DNA of 64,000 nucleotides, taken from positions 2,108,001 through 2,172,000 of the forward strand of contig JAGMVK010000002.1 of the NCBI GenBank assembly GCA_020747065.1. The letters are read 5' to 3'. This document shows positions 34,101 to 45,000 of the stretch, piece after piece. A program made the translations under genes and the position numbers. How positions within the stretch are numbered: position 1 is the first letter of the stretch; each line of letters begins with the position of its first letter. This DNA comes from Cadophora sp. MPI-SDFR-AT-0126. Lineage: Eukaryota > Ascomycota > Leotiomycetes > Helotiales > Ploettnerulaceae. The notes under the pieces are model-generated. The model saw nothing but the letters and a program-made list of their open reading frames with translations. It did no database searches and had not been told where the DNA came from.

Positions 34101-36320
34101 ATGCCGACACTACGCCAAAGCCCCACCAAGTCCGCGAAGGCTCTGCCACATCCAGACACTGGTGAAGGTTCGGACAGTCACAGCCAAAGATGTCCCGCAC
34201 AGGCCCAGAAACCTAGCCAGAGCTATCCCGAGAGAGCCACCGAAATCGATAAAGACGTCACGAAGAGCCTCCAACACTACGCTAATGGGTTTAATCACCA
34301 ACTCCCAGACCCAGTAGAGTTCCCGCATCTCGCTTATTTGTTCGAAGAACCAAAGTCAGAGCCATTCAGAACCGCTTATGACCACAATATCAATGGTTTG
34401 CCCACGAAGAAAGATAGGGAGTATGAGTTCCCTGGGAAAGACGAGGTTCCCGAGAGTATCAAAAGGCTGAACCCTGTGGTTCCAAGAAGAGAAGAAGGAG
34501 AGGATTGGTACCGGCATCTGAATGGGCCAACACCTGAACAAGCCGCTGCCAGGGCCGAGTTGGAACGCAACTTGCTCAAACGAAAAGAAGAAGCTACTCG
34601 ATACAATCCACGATTCTCCTATGCGCGCAACGAGGCCACCGAGAATAGCTCACCCTACAAGCCTTTGCCGAGAGATCATTGGTCTACGTTGAGCCTTGCC
34701 TGCAATATTCTCTTCAGCACAGTCAAAAGGAAGGAGGAAGAAAAAAAGCAAAATATTGCTCCATGCGACTGTCGTAATGGAATGCTTCAATTCTGTCGAT
34801 GTGCTAAGTGTCCACGAGAGGCCAAGCATTACACAACGCACTGTCATTGCGTTCTCAAGGATTCCGAAGTTCACCAAGAGAAAATTCCACAGCCGAAGGA
34901 GAAACTGGCACCTTTAAAGGCCAACCCCACTGCAAGACAAGCCAAAGAGCACAAGGAAAAGCAAGACAGGGCCATCGCAAAGGCAGTCAGAGAAGATATA
35001 CAACTCAGACGAGAAGAGGCCGAATTGAATCGAATGTTACCGCCTACTTGCGGCCACCTCAATGAATTCCAAGAGACCACGGCCTTCCGAGGAGATCAAT
35101 TCCCGGCAAGATGCTTTTATGCGTTCGTAGTGAAACGCGATTCTTCTGGCCATCGGACTTTCGACCACTCGGAACTGGATATCGATAGCTTTACCACGCC
35201 GCCACAGCCTATCAGTCCCGCTGAAGGAAGTCTCTCTACCACCGAAAAGGGTCAGGCTACCAAGCAAGCTCAATTCCAGAAGCCAAGAACACCACTGCCA
35301 TCAGGACGACCTTACAGTGTAACAGACTATCTCAGAAGACAATCTGCCAAGGAAACTCTCGAAGATGCCGAGAGCAAGGCTACGCCTATGCCATTACGGA
35401 GAAAGACAGTTGCTCAGGAAAAGAGCTCCAACGTCTCAAAGGAGCAGATGACATCAAGCGCTGAGGCTGAAGGTACCATCCCGCTCGCCAAAGGATTAGC
35501 CAGTGTGAAGAGAAAGGCCGCCGATCAAATGCCTGCAAAGGTCGCAAAAAAGCAGAAGACAACTGCAGCGCCATTACCCCCGACTGCTCAGCAAACGCTC
35601 CCGACAGCCGGTAGAGACAACACAACAACTACACTGCCCCTGGTTCGACATGCAGATCCCCCAGGTGGACAAGAGGAGGAGGAGGAGGAGGCGGGGAAGG
35701 AGTTGTGGGTGGACCCCAACCTAGTCTGGGTAGGCAACAATACTCCACTCAAGTTACGATTGCTCGGCCTCACTCCAAACTCCGGGGGGAAAAAAAACTA
35801 TGGAGAAAATGATGAGACAGCGGCGCCTGGAATGTGTGATAAACCTGAATTTCGACTCACCAAATCCAAAGAAGGGTTGTGGTTGCCTTGCTGGGGTTGG
35901 GTTACTTGGATACTTCTGGCCAGATGTCCTGAACGCAAATACGCTTTGTCTCTCCGTACAATACATGAACTGGCAAAAACATGGATTCCTGGCTTTGAAA
36001 AAACACCACGGCAGTCTTTACGAGCAGCTCTATGCAGAGGAGATGCTTTTATCCCCGAGGGTAATACTATATGGCGTCTAAGAAGAGATGGCGAGCCTAT
36101 TCCGCCAAAAGGTGCTGGTCCAGGAACAGGGACTGGCAAGTCGGAATCCAGGAAAAGGGGTGGCCGCCAAGCTGAGGAGATGCCGCGCTTCGACGAGAAT
36201 GACGAAGAAGTCGAGGACAATGAAGACGTCGAGGATGATGAAGAAGTCGAGTATGATGGAGCTGATGAAGATAAAGAGGGTGAGGAGGTCGAAGAGACCT
36301 CGGCCATGATGCAACAATAA
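34101..36320 (+). CDS. Unknown protein with Cys/His cluster, winged-helix-like segment and acidic tail
   Basis: This is a single-exon frame of 739 residues. The ATG at 34101 follows a CA-rich leader and is the first in frame. Residues 1-210 are charged and low in complexity. Residues 222-250 hold a dense cluster (C222DC, then CRCAKC, then HCHC) that could bind zinc. A Lys/Glu helical stretch follows at about 260-320. Residues 480-550 contain basic nuclear-localisation-like runs (VKRKAADQMPAKVAKKQK). Residues 600-665 (WVTWILLARCPERKYALSLR and following, ending GNTIWRLRR) look like a winged helix with TPRQSLRAALCRGDAF as the recognition part, loosely recalling HARE-HTH domains. The tail from about 700 is nearly all Asp/Glu. 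I do not recognise the protein. A nuclear DNA- or chromatin-associated role is inference. Confidence 0.8.
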   Translation: MPTLRQSPTKSAKALPHPDTGEGSDSHSQRCPAQAQKPSQSYPERATEIDKDVTKSLQHYANGFNHQLPDPVEFPHLAYLFEEPKSEPFRTAYDHNINGLPTKKDREYEFPGKDEVPESIKRLNPVVPRREEGEDWYRHLNGPTPEQAAARAELERNLLKRKEEATRYNPRFSYARNEATENSSPYKPLPRDHWSTLSLACNILFSTVKRKEEEKKQNIAPCDCRNGMLQFCRCAKCPREAKHYTTHCHCVLKDSEVHQEKIPQPKEKLAPLKANPTARQAKEHKEKQDRAIAKAVREDIQLRREEAELNRMLPPTCGHLNEFQETTAFRGDQFPARCFYAFVVKRDSSGHRTFDHSELDIDSFTTPPQPISPAEGSLSTTEKGQATKQAQFQKPRTPLPSGRPYSVTDYLRRQSAKETLEDAESKATPMPLRRKTVAQEKSSNVSKEQMTSSAEAEGTIPLAKGLASVKRKAADQMPAKVAKKQKTTAAPLPPTAQQTLPTAGRDNTTTTLPLVRHADPPGGQEEEEEEAGKELWVDPNLVWVGNNTPLKLRLLGLTPNSGGKKNYGENDETAAPGMCDKPEFRLTKSKEGLWLPCWGWVTWILLARCPERKYALSLRTIHELAKTWIPGFEKTPRQSLRAALCRGDAFIPEGNTIWRLRRDGEPIPPKGAGPGTGTGKSESRKRGGRQAEEMPRFDENDEEVEDNEDVEDDEEVEYDGADEDKEGEEVEETSAMMQQ

Positions 36321-37967
36321 GCACACCTGAGCTGGATCTGGTACTAAGCTTCTCTCTTCACTGAGCAGAGGTCACAGGGCTAGAGACAATGCTGATGCAG
36401 AGCGAAAAACAGGAGGGAAAAAAAAAATGACCTGACCCCAAGATTGGCATGCCTGTGGAAACTACGACAACATCGATTCTCATTATACCCGACGCCGAAC
36501 ACTCAGTCAACAAACATCAGTACGAGCTGATCATGCCATCTCTCGGTCAAGTCACTAAAAAAATTCGAAAAACAAAAAACAATCACCCCCAAAAAAATAG
36601 ACCCGCTTTTTTCTTTATTTCTTTATGATTTTACAATTCATTTCATCTGTTTCAACCCAAACCACCCCCCCCCCCCAAAAAAAAACCTGAATGAGAACGA
36701 GTTGGATTCGGTGGAGTGATGACCATTGGTTTGGACTTTGTTGAGCGGGAAATTGTTTCTGACCTGTGGTGGGCGAAGGACATTAGATCAATCAACTATC
36801 ATTCTTTCAAAACTTTCTTGTGCATTAACTTCGGTGACTGTGAAAATGTGATCGTGATAGGTAGGAGCGCGGAAATGCTGCCTTTTGAGATTGGGCTTGA
36901 GATTGACTGAGGGGGGTTTGTTGATGCCGAAGCGAGATTCTGGCTGCAACAATTGGTTGATCAGACGAAGCCTTGGCAGGAGAGCTGAAATCAGCATTTG
37001 GAGGAAGAAGATGTCTTTGGCTTCACCAAGAATGCTCAGATTTTGCTGCGTGGATCAAATATCTTCTCTATCTTGATGCTCTTCTAGGTTCAAAATATTT
37101 GAGGCGATTGGAAGGTGCGTCTCCATTTCCCATGCCTTTCACCTGCATTTCCGGCGTGGAATCAGACGTGAAGGGAAGAAGAGTCATTATGTTTTTAGCA
37201 TAGGTCCCATAAGTTCCTGAGTAGGATCTTTTCCATAAAGTTGGCAGTAGTGATTGTCAAAATCTGTGATCAGAGCTTAATGAAGAAAGCAAATCCAACA
37301 CCACTACTGCATCTTACAGACAGGGTCGCCGGCTTTCACTATATGCCTCGTTGGTATAACTTATGCACGACGTGAAATGTTATGAGCTTTCCAAATGATA
37401 CCTTGGCTAGGAACTATAGACATGAGATGGGATGGTGTGGCTCTGCATATTTTGCCGAGGGTAAACAAGAGAGCACTAAGCTTTCAAATTCACCAGTGGC
37501 ATTTGCGCTCAGAAAAGTCAAAGTCACAGGTGGCATATGCCGCACAGAATGATCTCCTGCACTTCGTGTTGCATGTATACCTGGGATGTGCCGTTGCTCG
37601 CACATACTGGCATCTCATTCTTCCTCTTCGCTTAAGGTAGCGTCTAGGTCCGCACCCAGTCTCTGAATCTCGGGACCAAGCACCTTCCAGATATCACACA
37701 CTCATGAGTTATCGCAGAAGACGAAACGGGAGAGTGAGAAGAGATTCATTGCTTCTAAATAGACACACGCTACCATTGGCATCCCCACTCACTATCGATT
37801 CTCCAATTCTTACAAACGCAAATCATACAAAGTCCAGCCCATCCCACCGAACACTCCAACGCCTAATCATTCGTTCCGAGTAACAATCGACAAAGGAAAC
37901 CAGATAGTATGTATCAGCCTGCCAAGGGTTGATGTAGGCAGAGAACGGGTATTCGTAGGTGTTGGAG
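36321..37967. other. Convergent intergenic region with homopolymer tracts
   Basis: This 1.65 kb stretch lies between the acidic-tail protein and RIM1. The first 370 bases are rich in homopolymers: A10 at 36418-36427 and C12 followed by A9 at 36665-36685. These probably lie in or after the 3' UTR. Short frames (for example 37395-37640) have no recognisable content. Confidence 0.5.
36665..36685 (+). repeat. Homopolymer junction C12-A9
   Basis: Twelve consecutive C bases are followed directly by nine A bases, flanked by further short A and C runs. Such tracts are prone to slippage, so their length is likely variable between strains or assemblies. Confidence 0.8.
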
Positions 37968-38563
37968 TTACTGAGCAACGGGTTTCTTTGGGGAGAGAAC
38001 ATCGAGTTGTCCTACAGTGGGTTAGGTATGTAATCAACAAGGAATCGAGCTAGGGGACTTCGTACGCTGGACGATGTTCAAAGAGCTTCTGGGCTTGCCA
38101 TCGGAGTCTTCATATTGGCTCATCGACGCCTCACCCTCAACGTAAACCAGGGTTCTAAAGATGTATGAGTTAGTAAGTATTCTCGAAATACCCAAAACAT
38201 CGGGCCCCGCTCAAAGATATCCACCTATACCAATCATGCCAAGCCGCCCGTCTACTGCAAAAAGTATTGTAAATTTACGTACCCCTTATCCAAACCTGCA
38301 ATGAAATCTCTCTGCGGTCCCTCAGGCAAGAAAGCAGTAACGCGGAACCAGTTCGTCTTCTGGTTCTCTCCCCGTCCACTGTTTGTCCCAACCGAGTATT
38401 TCAGGATCTCCTTTCCTGTGCTTGTGGGCAAAAGCTCTGGTGTATCTGCAAGTCTGCCGACGATGGTCATCTTCGCAAAAGACGATCGTGGTGCACTGCT
38501 CGAGAAGTTGCGGGACATGGGAGCAGCGGTGCGCAGAGCACGGCGGGCGAGGAAGGAGGACAT
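37968..38563 (-). CDS. RIM1: Mitochondrial single-stranded DNA-binding protein (Rim1/SSB)
   Basis: Three exons (38563-38283, 38154-38066, 38011-37968) with introns of 128 and 54 bp give 137 residues. The N terminus, MSSFLARRALRTAAPMSRNF, is a typical arginine-rich mitochondrial presequence. The rest is a bacterial-type SSB OB fold: KMTIVGRLADTPEL, NWFRVTAFLPEG, then across intron 1 DKGTLVYVEGEASMSQYED, and across intron 2 NIVQRQLDVLSPKKPVA. The length matches yeast Rim1 (about 135). The protein coats single-stranded mitochondrial DNA during replication and stimulates the Pif1 helicase. It lacks the acidic tail of bacterial SSB, as expected. An RTCACRTG match lies 183 bp upstream of the ATG. 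Confidence 0.95.
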
Positions 38564-39255
38564 TTTGGGCTTCTTTTGAGTAGGATGAGAGGATTATTGA
38601 TGGACGAAGATTGTGCGATGAGCGGAGGAGTTGTGTTGGAGTCGTGGTTATGCGAGGCGCAATGTGTACTTTGGAGCTCCTGAAGACGCGACCTGGGGAC
38701 TTCGCGATTCAACTCAGGGGCTCCCGCCAAGGAATCTCAAAGATTCACGTGACACACCTACAAACGAAAGCAGGCAATAGTACGCCTTCAAAACAATGAG
38801 AATTGGTGAAATGTTTGTCAGAAAACCATTAAGGGATCACTATGGCTGTATTGTATAGTAGACACGTTTGATTTCAAAGAAGTTCGGATACTTACAGGAC
38901 CTTTGGCCAACAACTGTCGCCGAACTAGGCGAATGTCAACATTGAAGTGATTGAGCGAGATAGGGCAAATTGCTGCGAAGATGAAAACCCTAGTATTCAA
39001 TGTAAGGCTCGTTCATGGGAAATTCTCTGGACATAATGGAATGAGATCTTGCTCTTTGACTATGTGCGACAAGGCCATTGATTTCGAAACAACGAAAAAG
39101 AATTACCAAATGGGGTCTGGATCTAACTCAGAACAGGTCCTTTTCCAGCCAAAGTAATACTCTTCGCCGAAGTTAGAATACATCTTCAAATGTTTTCCGC
39201 TGAATACACCCGCTGCTGAGGACAGCTTTACTGATAGCCCATTAACAGAAAAACA
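38564..39255. promoter_or_regulatory. RIM1 promoter and end of phosphoribosyltransferase gene
   Basis: This is a 692 bp gap between two minus-strand genes. It holds the RIM1 promoter, including the CACGTGAC motif at 38746-38753, and the 3' region of the phosphoribosyltransferase gene. No coding frame is supported. Confidence 0.5.
38746..38753 (-). promoter_or_regulatory. RTCACRTG (Cbf1-type E-box) site upstream of RIM1
   Basis: The minus strand reads GTCACGTG, 183 bp upstream of the RIM1 start codon and within the palindrome TCACGTGA. Assignment is by motif only. Confidence 0.3.
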
Positions 39256-39996
39256 TTACTCCCGAGCACCCCATCCACCTTCCACCCTTTTGAGCAAGGG
39301 AGACTCAAAGACCCATCGGACATTCTCAGCTCTCCCCTCTCCCAATACACTCCTCCATCTGTTGCCTTGACTCATCACAACTCCACAGCCGACAACCTCA
39401 CATCCTACCGCTTCAAGAAAGTCCCAGGATGCCTTCAATGTTTTACCAGAGCTGACTGCATCATCAACGATCATGACTCTCTTGCCTTTCAACAGCGAAA
39501 CTTGGTTAGGATCAAGATAGAGTTTCTTCTCGCCAGATGGAGAGGTGATGGATGAGACTTCTGTGGAAAGTGTATCTGTGTACCAGAATTTGCGGGAGTA
39601 GCCCAAGGGAACATATCGATCTACGCATAAATCAGCTTTCATGTTTATCGCTTAAGGAACGGAAGTATTCTTACCATGACCCAAGCCTTTGGCAATTATA
39701 GGAGCAACCGATAGTCCGAGAGTGGGAAGTCCAACAATGATGTCTGGATGGAATGGTCGAACTTGATGTACGAGAAAGTTTCCAAGTTCAGCAGTAACGT
39801 CGAGAGCAGCTTGGTTGATGATGAGAGACGCAACCGCTTCGTTGGCATTTAGGGCTCGAATAGGTAACTTGAGAATTCTCTGATCTGGCAAACGAGCAGG
39901 AAACCCATATTTCCACGGAGCCGGGGGTGCTTCAGCATCGGGAAGAATTTCTTGCCAGTATTGGGTCGTTTGCTCCGTGAACGATTCGGGTGACAT
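39256..39996 (-). CDS. Phosphoribosyltransferase-fold protein (type I PRTase)
   Basis: Two exons (39996-39675 and 39620-39256) with a 54 bp intron give 228 residues. The diagnostic PRPP-binding loop is VMIVDDAVSSGKT, near residues 152-165, with the acidic pair and the following glycine/serine P-loop intact. An earlier segment, DIIVGLPTLGLSVAPIIAKGLG, is the usual pyrophosphate loop region. The splice restores GLGHDRYVPLGYSRKFWYTD. The enzyme should transfer a phosphoribosyl group from PRPP to a base. Adenine or xanthine PRTase-like chemistry is possible, but the hood that sets specificity is not informative to me. Cytosolic; no targeting signal is visible. It is divergently arranged with the RING-LysM gene over 855 bp. 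Confidence 0.88.
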
Positions 39997-40851
39997 CGCG
40001 TTGACTCGTGAAATCGCGCGGCTGGTGCCACTTGAGCTTCAATGGTACTGTGACACGCTCAGTTTTCAAGCTCAGTCGAGTTTGGAAGACTTTGCCGGAA
40101 GCCTGGAGTGTATTGCTGCTCAAGGCATGCGTTCACTTGCATCTAGTAGAGTGGCAGACCGCGGTGAATAGGTTTTGGATCAACTGCTGGCTGGGTAGTA
40201 CCAATAACCGCTGCCCCCACTTATGCAGAACTACAAGCAGCGATCGATTTGTGAAGCTGTAAAAGACCCTGCTTATGAAAAGACTGTCCTGAAAGAACTT
40301 GTACTACCAAGAAGCGATGAAATTGACCTCGGCCACCAAGCAACTTTGATTTGTTATCCCAGCGACTGGAAGCTACGAATCAAGTGCCACCGTAGAAATG
40401 AATGAGGTACGCAAAGATCTTTTTGTCGAGGGTGCAGCTGCCAAAGAATTCTTTGCCTGTTTAGCGGAAGGTAACCAGTACAAAATAATCGTTCAAGTCG
40501 AGATCTCGCGAATTGAGAACTCAGTGATGTTCAAAACAATGAAGGATCCCAGCCCAGGCAAATAAGCGACACCAAAAGGGGGGCAAAAGTGGCTTGAAAG
40601 AGTGGCGTTGCGGGGTCAAAATCGTCCGTGTGAGATAAGCCCAAACAGGCAACAAGCGTCATTGATATTCAACCCGCATCCTACCTATCAACTTACGCCC
40701 AGCATCTCATCATTTATCTAATATACTCTACACTACACGGACTCTACCTCTATATGCCCCTAGTCAAGAGCCGCCCCTTCCACACCTTACCGGAAATCCA
40801 TGAACAACCAGATCGAGACCAGGATCAACTTACCAGTCAAGTGCCCCAACG
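39997..40851. promoter_or_regulatory. Divergent promoter, phosphoribosyltransferase and RING-LysM gene
   Basis: This is an 855 bp gap between divergent start codons. Frames on both strands near 39977-40405 are short and featureless. A frame from 40754 to 40990 overlaps the first exon of the RING-LysM gene in another phase and is a shadow. Confidence 0.5.
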
Positions 40852-41834
40852 ATGGCCGAAGAAAGCTGTTGTACTTGCGCGACACTCCTTAAGAACGTGC
40901 TGCCGCAATACGATGAGAAGAGTGAGAAACCAAAGGGTCATGACCGACGACTGGAATGTTGCGGAAGAGTCATTTGTGGGAACTGCATAGCTGTACGGCA
41001 GATGTCCATGTTCCGGTGCCCCTCATATTAATGATATTGATATCTAGGACAACCAGCGTTTTGCTACATATTGTAAGTGGCACTGTTCTCCAACAATCCT
41101 ACTTGAATGCTAAATCAAGGCTTCCAGGTCCATTCTGCCAAGTATCCACGAAACCGTCTCCCTTACCACAAGGACTCCGCGACCCGCCAACATACACACC
41201 GCCCTCATCAACCTCCAAACCACCCCAAGAACCCCCCGCATACTCCGACGAGCTCCCCAGCTATTCCTCCCTCACGAATCCCCAGAGAGTTTTCCCCGAG
41301 AAATCCTCAGATACCCAACCCGCAGAAGACGTCCTCCATTTCCTAGACCACGAAAACGATACCCTAACATCCTTATCCTTCCGCTATGGAGTTCCAATAG
41401 CAGCTTTAAGAAAAGCGAATAATATCACCTCAGACCACCTGCTGCTGGCCAGACGGACGGTTGTTATACCCGGAGAGTTTTATAAAGGAGGGGTGAGCTT
41501 GAGTCCGCGACCAGTGGAAGGAGAAGAGGAGGAAAGGAGGAAGGGAATAGTAAGGAGGTGGATGGTAGCGTGTAAAGTTTCCGAGTACGTACTTCTATTT
41601 GGATGAGATGCTGGAGAATTCGAGGGAAGATGCTGACGACGTAGTGTTGCTCCGAAATACAGATATGATGTTGCTCTGGTATATTTGAAGCAGGTCGACT
41701 ACGACCTAGAAGCTGCAATAGAAGCATATAAGGAGGATGAGAGATGGGAGAAAGAACACCCGATAGAGGCAAATGTGAAAGGCAAAGGAAAGAAGCATGA
41801 CGTAGGCAAGAGGAGATTTACTGGCCAGAGATGA
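40852..41834 (+). CDS. Intracellular RING-like zinc cluster + LysM domain + UBA-like tail protein
   Basis: Four exons (40852-40992, 41048-41072, 41128-41584, 41645-41834) with introns of 55, 55 and 60 bp give 270 residues. The N terminus has a RING-like or other zinc-knuckle pattern: SCCTCATLL, then LECCGRVICGNCI, then, across two introns, DNQRFATYCPFC. It depends on a 25-nt microexon. A Pro-rich linker (about residues 65-110) leads to a LysM domain (DVLHFLDHENDTLTSLSFRYGVPIAALRKANNI, given in parts as residues about 118-135 and 136-152, ending VVIPGEF). The C-terminal exon contains a UBA-like helix set (YRYDVALVYLKQVDYDLEAA) and a basic end. There is no signal peptide, so this is not a secreted chitin-binding LysM effector. 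Ubiquitin-related function is inference from the two flanking modules. The stop at 41832-41834 lies 171 bp from the convergent RSE1 end. Confidence 0.87.
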
Positions 41835-42005
41835 GTGATGACTTTGCATGAAATGGTAGCGATGGTAGACCTTTTGCTTTCACGAGTTTGTATTTTGTAT
41901 CATAGTCGGATTGACTAGATGTCATGATGTTCATGACCGGTGCAATTTGCCTGCACAACGCCGTACTGTACACACAACCCACGTTTACCCACTCCAAAGC
42001 GCCAA

Positions 42006-45000
42006 TTAGTATGCTGACCGTGTCCGAATATCCTAATGACGAGTTAGCATCTGGTTTTTGATATGTGATTGTGACGGGGACATACAGATATCTTACGCTC
42101 AATTTCCCTGACCGACCGATCCAACTCCCCAGCAATCATTTGTTTCTTGTCCGTAGGCAAGAGGGTATATCTTTCACACAAATCCCCATCAATAACTCCC
42201 TTGACTGGAACATAGTAACTCCGGTAGATGAGATGATCTCTTCCGGCCAGTGGAGCATCCTCTGATCTGAGATGTTGCTCGAGAGTCTGGAAAAAGTCCA
42301 CATCCTCGCGACTGACGAAAGGAATCAGAATACCAAGAGTTCCTTGGATTCCACTCCATAATATGCAGTCTCGTCCTCCGGCAACCAGATTGGTCTTCTG
42401 GATGCTCATTGGGATATCTTGGGTGAAGAAATGAGCCATCAACGTCAAGCGATGAGGTGACCCTTGTAGATATGATCGTTCATGGACAAGATGTGCTCCA
42501 GATCCTTCTTCGTCAGCTTCCTCGCTTGCCTTGGAAGGACATCTAAGAAGCCACAAGTTGCCAAACTTATCGCCACCAGCGACGGTTTCATAATCCACCA
42601 TGGTCGTGCAAGAAGTCCATCGGGCAATGGTGTCATCCACGAAGGGAATGAGCTTGTTTTCTTGGAACTTGTACACAACCATTACGACACTTTCTTGGAC
42701 ATCGCTGACAACAATTCGACTTCCTTGTGTTTGAAGACCAACAATCAAGTTGGGTACAACCTCGGCTTGAGCTTTTCGGAGAAGCTGTCGCATACCTAGG
42801 TCATAAATTCTCAAGTCCTTGCCAATGCCAACCAATAATCTACCCTGGAAGGCTAGAAGAGCCATTGGCGGTTCTTCGACTTTCGTCTTGTGAATGAACT
42901 CGATCTCCTTTCCATTTTCATGAAATCGGTAAACATGTATAAACCCAGACGTCGACGATCTGGGGCTGACAATCATGTCTTTGCCTGTTCCAACAACCAA
43001 GAAGACTTCATCGTCTTGACTGGCGAACGAAACCGTGGCCATGCTGACTGCGGCTTCGTTATCATCGAGATCGATTTTTTGAATAACGCTCTTTTCCGTG
43101 ACAGTGTCAACAACAGAGATACAGGATGCCCAGTGGTTTTTGCCTCGTGGGTAGCCGAAATCCTCCGCTGGTAATACGGCAGCATCACCATTGACGACTG
43201 ATGGATCTTCTAGGAGCTGAGCTCTGGTTGCCGGGGAGAGAATGTTATTGTCGGATTCGATTGTGTAGAATAATGGGTACTCCGGGTGTCGAACGAAACT
43301 TCGGGGTGTGTATGTGAGTGGTATGGTCTCTTGGAGTAGGTTGTCGGTGAGTTTGTCGATGGAAAAGATTCTAGCAAGTATTGAATGTCAGTAGGTGCCA
43401 TTTTTCGAGCTGAAAGCACAAAGTGTGTGGGTCATGAGATTCTCAGAAGGAACAATTGGATTTATAATAATTAATCCGCACAGTCACGTTGGACTCGGAA
43501 GTTAACGATAAGAAAATCATCATAGTATCTCTGGTGGGGCTTGCAAAATGGAAAGTAAAATAGCCGTACCTTAAATTTTGACCTTGAATACCAACCATGC
43601 CTTCAGTGCATTGTTCGCTACTGAAATTCCAGCCCCATTCAAGACCGGGATAGTTCAGCGGAGTAAGCATGAAGCCTTTTGTGACTGGATCGGAGTATCC
43701 AAGCCATGGTCTCGAGCTCAGGGCAAGCACAGCTGTCTGGCCTTGAACCGAGACTCGGAAGAGCTTAGCTGGCTTTGGACCAAGGAATCGAGTGCGAGTA
43801 TCTGATAGCTCTCCAGTAATTTCATCCAAGACAGTTCTCAAATATACACCCGAATAAAGCCCAATATGCAGGTAGAGGGTGGAACCTCCGGATGACGAAT
43901 CGGCCATAGCCATGATTGAAAGGGCGGAAGGAGCCGATGTCAATGCTTGAACTGATTTGTTTTCCAAGGTGGAATCGGGATCGAGACTCAAAATTCGGAC
44001 TGTTGAATCATCACACCCCACAGCTAGGAATTGACTGCGAACTCGTCCTTCAGGCACCTCACCAAGACTCAGGCAAGTAACGGTACCACTCATCTCCTTC
44101 TTTTCATCGTACTCGGCCAAAGATCCATCGGAATCCATTTCAAAGTAAACAATTTCGCCAGAGCTAAGAGCAACAGCGACTTGTCGTTCATTTGTTGTGG
44201 CGGCGACAATGGATCGATGCTGGGGAGCAGCCCACTCGTTCACGCGACGATCAGCTCTGATGTGCCTGATACCCTTTGGGTGGACTTGGATCAAGCCGTC
44301 CTCGCCGAGTTGCTGCACAGCCAAAGTTGGCGCGCTGGATAAGAAACCAGTATCGGTCACTTCTTCAACAGTTTCGCCAATGCTAAGAACAAGGGTGCCA
44401 TTGGTGAAGGATAATATGATGTAAGCATCGTAAGTGTCATTTCGCGTCAGCTTTGTGGTCCAGACGGCAGAGGGGACACCAGGTAGTTCGGACTCGACAA
44501 TCTCGGACACTTCCAGTCCATGTCTCAATGTTCTGAAAGTACTCCGAGCTCCAGTGCCACAGATGGAGTAAATTTGTGGCGCATCCTCTTCAGTCAGGTT
44601 CGCAACCTTGCAATCCATCAGAGGATTCATGGAGTCGATGCTTTCCACGAGACTCAGATTTTCCGCTGGGCGTGGGTGGAAATAAATGGGTGTGTATGGC
44701 TCGGTCGGATCAGTGGGAAAGTTGTCGCTGATGAACTCGATTTCCTCGTCATCATCTCCAAGCTTCTCAAACTGGTAAAACTGGTGGTTACCAAATTCGC
44801 TTGCAACGAACAAGAAACCGCTCTTTAAGATGCAAAGGCTTGTAGCAACAGGGACGGTATCAAAGTACTTAATCTTGAGCCGTTTAACCTCTCCTGTGGG
44901 TTGGCCATCGTCGTTCTCAACCATTTCAATAGTGACTTTAAAAAGATCTCCGTCGTCAGTCTGCAGCAAAAAGAAGAAGGCACCGGCGGCACCCTTCAGC

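Noticed and set aside
40754..40990. Plus-strand frame starting MPLVKSRPFHTLPE
   Set aside because: It overlaps the first exon of the RING-LysM gene in another phase. The frame beginning at 40852 carries the conserved cysteines and joins correctly to the next exons.
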